Shown here one piece after another: positions 6,689-8,794 of a stretch of 8,794 nt of DNA (position 1 is its first letter; every line of letters starts with the position of its first letter). Where the stretch lies: contig JAKBCI010000047.1 of NCBI GenBank assembly GCA_021807965.1, forward strand, positions 1 through 8,794, in the 5' to 3' direction. Source of the stretch: Actinomycetes bacterium (lineage in GTDB: Bacteria > Actinomycetota > Acidimicrobiia > Acidimicrobiales > RAAP-2). A model generated the notes under the pieces. It did no database searches. It saw nothing but the letters and a program-made list of their open reading frames with translations, and was not told the origin of the DNA. The position numbers and the translations under genes are program-made.

Positions 6689-7297
6689 GTGGAGCGGCGC
6701 ACGTACGAGGTGAAGATCGGTTCGCAACTTGTTGAGTTGCCCGTCGTGTCGCTCGGGGATGATCTCGCGCTTGCGCTGCTGATTACCGTTGATATGGGCG
6801 TCGACTTCATGGCTCGCGCGGGTGGCGAACTAGCCGAGATTCTGCGTCCCCACGACGTGGAGATCGTCGCCACGGTCGCGACGATGGGGATTCCTCTCGC
6901 CGTCGAGGTGACGCGCCACCTGGGACTCGATCAGTACGTGATCCTGCACAAGACGCCCAAGATTCATTTGGCCGACGCGGTGACGGAAACGGTTCGTTCT
7001 ATCACCACTGACGGCGAGCAACGTCTCTTGTTCGATCGAGCGCGAATTAAGGATGTCGAGGGCCGTCGGGTCGTGATCGTGGACGACGTTATTTCGACCG
7101 GCGCGTCGACCGGGGCGGCTCTGCGCCTTCTGCGCCGGATCGGCGCCAACATCGTCGGCATCGGCACGTTGGTCACCGAGGCGTCGGTATGGCGCACATC
7201 GCTCGGCGGTGACGCCGCCATGGTGCAGGCACTGGGCGCGATACCACTCTTTCGGCCCGACGGTAGCGGAAACCTCCTTGAGGACTGGGACGGCTAG
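6689..7297 (+). CDS. Purine-type phosphoribosyltransferase
   Basis: This is a type I phosphoribosyltransferase of 202 residues. It has the PRPP-binding motif VVIVDDVISTGAS (128-140), including the acidic pair Asp 132-Asp 133 and the TGAS loop. The N-terminal half has the strand/helix layout of adenine/xanthine phosphoribosyltransferases, with EIVATVATMGIPLAVEVTRHLGL (58-80) where these enzymes bind the pyrophosphate side, and the lysine-containing loop ILHKTPKIHLADA (85-97). It would make a nucleotide from a free base and PRPP. Adenine or another purine is most likely, but the base-specificity region is not diagnostic to me. The GTG start has no ribosome site and fits the TATGCT promoter eight bases upstream. 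It shares that promoter region with the divergent cytosine deaminase, which suggests joint control within base salvage. Confidence 0.8.
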   Translation: MERRTYEVKIGSQLVELPVVSLGDDLALALLITVDMGVDFMARAGGELAEILRPHDVEIVATVATMGIPLAVEVTRHLGLDQYVILHKTPKIHLADAVTETVRSITTDGEQRLLFDRARIKDVEGRRVVIVDDVISTGASTGAALRLLRRIGANIVGIGTLVTEASVWRTSLGGDAAMVQALGAIPLFRPDGSGNLLEDWDG

Positions 7298-7425
7298 GTT
7301 CTCCGACGTCGCTAGCGCGACCCAATGACGAAATTCACACAGTCTTGAGCCCGTCCACAGGTGGCTCTCAGGTTCGTCCGCGATGCTGGTGTCAGCGCGT
7401 AAGGCGCTCTACTACAGGAGAAGCA
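7298..7425 (+). promoter_or_regulatory. Intergenic leader region of the repeat-protein gene
   Basis: No gene is visible here. Two short hairpins are present: GTCGC/GCGAC (7308-7321, four-base loop) and AGCGC/GCGCT (7394-7408, five-base loop). GATGCT at 7382-7387 is a weak -10 candidate, which would start transcription near the second hairpin. AGGAG at 7416-7420 is a clear ribosome site five bases before the ATG at 7426. Unlike its salvage-gene neighbours, this gene would have a normal leader. No U-run terminator follows the phosphoribosyltransferase, so read-through is possible. Confidence 0.35.
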
Positions 7426-8121
7426 ATGAACCGAGTTACGAACATGAAGGCGCTTCGCCGCGGTGGACTCACTGTGGCTACTGCCGCAGCTCTCTTCATC
7501 GCTGGTGCGGGAGTCGCGGGTGCAGCGGGACGAGGAGCCGCTTCGGTCGGCCACGGCGTAGACGCCACCAGCCACGATCACGGACACGGCCATCACGGTC
7601 GCGATGGCGTTCGTCGCGTCGAGGGTCAGATCACGTTGCTGACCCCCGCCACGGGCGCGCTTCAGACTTTCACGGTGACCACCCGGTCGGGCCAGGTAGA
7701 CGTCTTTAGCGTCAACTCGTCAACGGTGGTCATGAAGGGTCACACGATGGGGGCACTCAGTGACCTCGCACTGAACGAGCAGGTGAGCGTGACCCCGGCG
7801 TCGACCTCGACCGCCACGGCGCTCGTCGCCGCCTCGATCATGATCAAGACACCCGAGGCGCCCGAAGTTCGTCGCGTCGAGGGTCAGATCACGTTGCTGA
7901 CCCCCGCCACGGGCGCGCTTCAGACTTTCACGGTGACCACCCGGTCGGGCCAGGTAGACGTCTTTAGCGTCAACTCGTCAACGGTGGTCATGAAGGGTCA
8001 CACGATGGGGGCACTCAGTGACCTCGCGCTCAACGAGCAGGTGAGCGTGACCCCGGCGTCGACCTCGACCGCCACGGCGCTCGTCGCCGCCTCGATCATG
8101 ATCAAGAAGTCCGATCACTAG
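7426..8121 (+). CDS. Secreted protein with His-rich segment and two near-identical 80-residue repeats
   Basis: I cannot assign a function. The 231-residue product starts with a Sec-type signal peptide: a basic N-terminus (MNRVTNMKALRRGG), a hydrophobic core, and a likely cut after AGA near residue 33. A His-rich linker follows (residues 43-57; His 43, 50, 52, 54, 56, 57). Two copies of an 80-residue domain, 62-141 and 148-227, are identical in protein sequence and joined by TPEAPE. Each domain is rich in alternating beta-strand patterns (VEGQITLL, QTFTVTTRSGQVDVFSVNSSTVV, LALNEQVSVTP). The domain resembles DUF5666-type extracellular beta domains, a judgement by pattern only. There is no lipobox cysteine and no anchor, so release or wall association is expected. 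The start is fixed by AGGAG five bases upstream of ATG 7426; an upstream GTG/TTG-type extension lacks a signal-like beginning. A strong terminator follows. Confidence 0.8.
   Translation: MNRVTNMKALRRGGLTVATAAALFIAGAGVAGAAGRGAASVGHGVDATSHDHGHGHHGRDGVRRVEGQITLLTPATGALQTFTVTTRSGQVDVFSVNSSTVVMKGHTMGALSDLALNEQVSVTPASTSTATALVAASIMIKTPEAPEVRRVEGQITLLTPATGALQTFTVTTRSGQVDVFSVNSSTVVMKGHTMGALSDLALNEQVSVTPASTSTATALVAASIMIKKSDH
7609..7849 (+). repeat. Intragenic tandem repeat, copy 1
   Basis: This 241-bp unit is repeated at 7867-8107 (period 258 bp, 86 codons, in frame). I find only two differences, at 7770 (A versus G at 8028) and 7773 (G versus C at 8031). Both are third-position and silent, in adjacent Ala and Leu codons. 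Confidence 0.95.
7867..8107 (+). repeat. Intragenic tandem repeat, copy 2
   Basis: Second copy of the 241-bp unit, separated from copy 1 by 17 bp of linker. It encodes residues 148-227 of the secreted protein, identical in amino acids to copy 1. Its two silent changes favour a real duplication over a simple assembly duplication. Confidence 0.95.
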
Positions 8122-8148
8122 GTCACGACGTCGGATCCGACACCCGAA

Positions 8149-8183
8149 CCGACTGCCCCGGGCCATTGGCCCGGGGCAGTCGG
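8149..8183. terminator. Strong bidirectional hairpin terminator
   Basis: CCGACTGCCCCGGGCC (8149-8164) and its exact reverse complement (8168-8183) form a 16-bp, GC-rich stem with a three-base loop (ATT). Outer AA/TT bases could extend it past a one-base bulge. It lies between the convergent repeat-protein gene and permease gene and can serve both. There is no T-run on either strand, a form often seen in GC-rich actinobacteria. A 12-bp palindrome (GTCGGATCCGAC, 8130-8141) stands eight bases before it. Confidence 0.8.
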
Positions 8184-8196
8184 GTTAAGCCAGTAC

Positions 8197-8794
8197 TCAG
8201 CGGTTTGGCTCTAGTTCGCGCTGCTTGGCGACTTGCGAACCGACGTAGCCCGAGGCCTTCTCAAAGATGAAGTACAGAATGGCCGCGACGAGGATGCCGC
8301 TGGGTATGGAGAAGTCGGCGCCCCCGTACCAGCCGGCGGTGCACGTGCCGTGGCTTAGGGCTCCGGCGCACGCTCCACCGAAGTGATTGGAGATCGGCGT
8401 CATCCAGTGGAAGGGGAAGTTCACGGGAGGCGGTGCTTTGGAGTACGCGATCGTCGAAGCCACGAGACCGACGACGAAGGCCACAATGGCGTTCCAGTTG
8501 GTGCCGCTCTTGCCGCCGTAGTAGATGCCGTCGCGGTCCGTGCGCTGAAGTTCCGAGGGGTTGTAGCGAAAGCGTCGAAGGATCCAGTCCATGACGTAGA
8601 TGCCGAACCACGGCGCGATCCAGACGATGATGACGCCGACGAACTCCTTCATGTAGAGCGAGAAGGTCGACTGGAACATGGCGTAGATGGTGAGCGCCCC
8701 CGCGATGATGCTGTCCATGATGACCGCTTGGTATCGCTTGAGGCGGATGCCCATGGCCTGCACGGAGACGCCCGAACTGTAGAGATCGAGCGAG
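8197..8794 (-). CDS. NCS1-family nucleobase:cation symporter, C-terminal part
   Basis: The reading frame is open to the right edge, so the N-terminal two thirds are missing. The visible 198 residues start SLDLYSSGVSVQAMGIRLKRY, typical of the cytoplasmic stretch before the last third of NCS1 permeases, which import cytosine, purines, uracil, hydantoins or thiamine with Na+ or H+. Four hydrophobic segments follow (AVIMDSIIAGALTIYAMF; FVGVIIVWIAPWFGIYVMDWIL; WNAIVAFVVGLVASTIAY; SGILVAAILYFIFEKA), then a charged cytoplasmic tail ending ELEPNR. The family hallmark GGADFS comes before the last segment. An unusual loop with two cysteines (ACAGALSHGTCTAG) lies just ahead of it. Substrate is inferred only from context: genes for cytosine deaminase, Upp and another phosphoribosyltransferase lie within 2.7 kb, which favours a nucleobase. 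The gene ends 14 bases from the terminator. Confidence 0.85.
   Translation of the reverse strand, partial: SLDLYSSGVSVQAMGIRLKRYQAVIMDSIIAGALTIYAMFQSTFSLYMKEFVGVIIVWIAPWFGIYVMDWILRRFRYNPSELQRTDRDGIYYGGKSGTNWNAIVAFVVGLVASTIAYSKAPPPVNFPFHWMTPISNHFGGACAGALSHGTCTAGWYGGADFSIPSGILVAAILYFIFEKASGYVGSQVAKQRELEPNR

Noticed and set aside
7308..7321. Short hairpin after the phosphoribosyltransferase as terminator
   Set aside because: Stem of only five pairs without a T-run; too weak to call.
7609..8107. Direct repeats as a CRISPR array or mobile element
   Set aside because: Two long in-frame coding copies in one secreted protein, no short spacers, no terminal inverted repeats.

Overview
The window is GC-rich, densely packed bacterial DNA. 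Several things point to the Actinomycetota: an F420-type luciferase-like oxidoreductase, frequent GTG starts, TANNNT-type -10 hexamers placed right in front of start codons (leaderless mRNAs), and a glycine-rich N-terminus on an ABC exporter. A lineage close to Acidimicrobiia is possible, but I cannot fix it from sequence alone. I see no mobile element, CRISPR array, tRNA or rRNA.

Layout. 1-526 (-): N-terminal 175 codons of a Glu/Leu/Phe/Val dehydrogenase running off the left edge. 527-647: divergent control region with a perfect 9-bp inverted repeat. 648-1697 (+): LLM-class F420-dependent oxidoreductase. 5478-1694 (-): two-gene operon for a heterodimeric ABC exporter, coupled by a TGATG overlap; the first gene is 5478-3643, the second 3643-1694. 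5479-5558: divergent region with two leaderless promoters. 5559-6194 (+): uracil phosphoribosyltransferase. 6665-6195 (-): small cytosine deaminase of the yeast type. 6666-6688: a 23-bp region with overlapping divergent -10 boxes. 6689-7297 (+): purine-type phosphoribosyltransferase. 7426-8121 (+): secreted protein with a His-rich segment and two almost identical 80-residue repeats. 8149-8183: strong hairpin terminator. 8794-8197 (-): C-terminal part of an NCS1 nucleobase permease running off the right edge.

How the genes fit together. The right half looks like a nucleobase-salvage neighbourhood: a permease (NCS1) could import cytosine or another base, the deaminase would turn cytosine into uracil, Upp would turn uracil into UMP, and the second phosphoribosyltransferase would use a purine or similar base. 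These genes are not one operon. They alternate strands and share control regions or abutting 3' ends. In the exporter pair, every departure from the consensus (Q-loop, catalytic Glu, signature motif) falls in the same composite ATP site, which is the pattern of an asymmetric heterodimer.

Compaction is notable. One convergent pair overlaps stop codons through a shared CTAG, another has directly abutting stop codons, and only the junction before the permease has a recognisable terminator. The items most worth following up are the yeast-type cytosine deaminase and its salvage context, the recent in-frame duplication in the secreted protein, and the overlapping bidirectional leaderless promoter.
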